NCBI GenBank assembly: GCA_018524725.1
Contig: JAEUWP010000270.1
Span: 1 to 44,603, forward strand
Direction of reading: 5' to 3'
Source of the DNA: Podaxis mareebaensis
Taxonomy: Eukaryota > Basidiomycota > Agaricomycetes > Agaricales > Agaricaceae
DNA: 44,603 bases
Shown here: positions 44,016 to 44,603 of the stretch, in pieces
Numbering within the stretch: position 1 is the first letter of the stretch
How the letters are laid out: each line of letters opens with the position of its first letter
Made by a program: the position numbers and the translations under genes
The notes under the pieces: generated by a model
What the model was told of the DNA's origin: nothing
The model's database searches: none
What the model saw: only the letters and a program-made list of their open reading frames with translations

Positions 44016-44603
44016 TTGTCACCTCTAACTCTGATGTCTGAGACAAGTAATGAAGATGTACTTAGCCAATCTGATGAGGACATCATGAACCTCATTCCAA
44101 AGCCACCTGGAGAAGCAGGGTGTCCCAACAGTGGTGGATTCAACATTGAAGCTGCTCTCTTGGCAGGAGGGTGGACAAAAACAAGTTTTAATCAATTTCA
44201 GGTTTGTTGTTTTTGGTTCTATTACATGAGCAAGTTCTTATGGTTGATTGGACATATAGAAGTACATACATGGGCTAGCAGCCAAGAAACTGGATACTAC
44301 TGTAAGCTACTGTTACCAGGATACTGCAAAGATGACACAATTCTGTGCCATGGTATAGATCACCATATCACTTTTCTGGAATGGGCACTGAATCTGATTA
44401 CTGACAGGTTATTAAAAAATATCCAACCATGAAACAATACAAAGACTACTGGCCACTCCACTCAGTATTGAAGCTCCACCTAAAAAACACATCAGAAGCA
44501 GCAAGGTGCAAGAAAGACAAGACAACAACCTCCAACATTTGGAAGGTGGGCTGAGACTTTCATTGTTCTTGATATCAGCTAATGAATGATGCAGATGTTG
44601 GTG
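44016..44603 (+). CDS. Partial gene at the right edge, hypothetical protein
   Basis: Plus-strand reading starting about 44016: SETSNEDVLSQSDEDIMN, GGFNIEAALLAGGWTKTSFN ending at QFQ before a GTTTGT donor at 44202. After a candidate intron, the reading near 44410 gives VIKKYPTMKQYKDYWPLHSV and LKLHLKNTSEAARCKKDK, then another donor-like GTGGGC near 44545. The WPLHSVLKLHLKNTSEAA segment resembles short conserved blocks in hypothetical proteins common around basidiomycete transposons; I cannot name the family. The middle (44260-44407) could be exon or intron. The gene continues beyond the window. Confidence 0.4.

Larger units (their letters stand above)
28640..44603. other. CpG-depleted, repeat-derived block
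   Basis: Across this block CG dinucleotides are rare while TG and CA are common. Comparing homologous segments of the duplicated family, I count 17 CpG in 121-420 (copy 1) and 2 in 32881-33180 (copy 2). In-frame stops in the recognisable genes are largely TGA, as expected from CGA to TGA change. This is the footprint of cytosine methylation and deamination of transposons, known in Agaricomycetes; the mechanism is inferred. Confidence 0.8.

Noticed and set aside
30000..44603. A TET/JBP oxygenase gene, known to accompany some basidiomycete transposons
   Set aside because: I looked for the HxD...H iron-binding pattern in the minus-strand pieces and did not find it.

Overview
This window looks like nuclear DNA from an Agaricomycete (mushroom-forming basidiomycete). 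Genes are split by many short GT-AG introns, mostly 45-60 bp. Host genes include an F-box gene and secreted GMC oxidoreductases. The mobile elements are a Plavaka transposase, a Helitron and a Tnp2/CACTA-like transposase, all typical of this group. I saw no rRNA, tRNA, CRISPR array or prokaryotic operon. Gene models were built by eye from splice signals and phase; family names come from recognised motifs, not from a search.

Layout. 1-2388 (-) is copy 1 of a transposon-associated protein family, cut by the left window edge. 2376-2897 is an inverted array of a 14-bp motif. 3123-7402 (+) is a ten-exon Plavaka transposase with one in-frame TGA. 7421-10065 is a patchwork of three acidic-gene repeats around an inverted, broken Mei2-like gene. 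10381-10461 is a 9-bp minisatellite. 11058-12138 holds two convergent small secreted six-cysteine genes with 7-nt and 4-nt microexons; the minus copy has lost a splice donor. About 12554-19154 is a Helitron with an intact RepHel frame of roughly 1,800 residues. 19475-20927 (+) is an F-box gene. 21397-23682 and 24072-26406 (+) are tandem, apparently intact aryl-alcohol-oxidase-like GMC genes. 26475-27157 (-) is an unrecognised spliced gene. 27203-28276 (+) is the C-terminal part of a pyranose-2-oxidase-like gene.

From about 28.6 kb to the end the DNA is AT-richer and very poor in CpG. It holds decayed genes: an unidentified one (30.9-32.3 kb), copy 2 of the first family (32.5-36.7 kb) with a 1.4-kb insertion, a second inverted 14-bp motif array, a Tnp2 transposase (37.1-41.2 kb), a WD40-repeat gene (41.6-43.5 kb) and the start of another gene at the right edge.

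Reading. Active host genes sit between about 11 and 28 kb. They are flanked and interrupted by mobile DNA that shows C-to-T decay at CpG: every in-frame stop I could place in the transposon frames is TGA. The two GMC genes and the oxidase remnant suggest a small oxidase cluster serving H2O2 supply or aromatic-alcohol oxidation outside the cell; that role is inferred from the families. The least ordinary items are the microexon cysteine-rich pair, the two inverted motif arrays with identical 365-bp cores, GC-AG introns at different positions in the GMC paralogues, and the split start codon of the Helitron.
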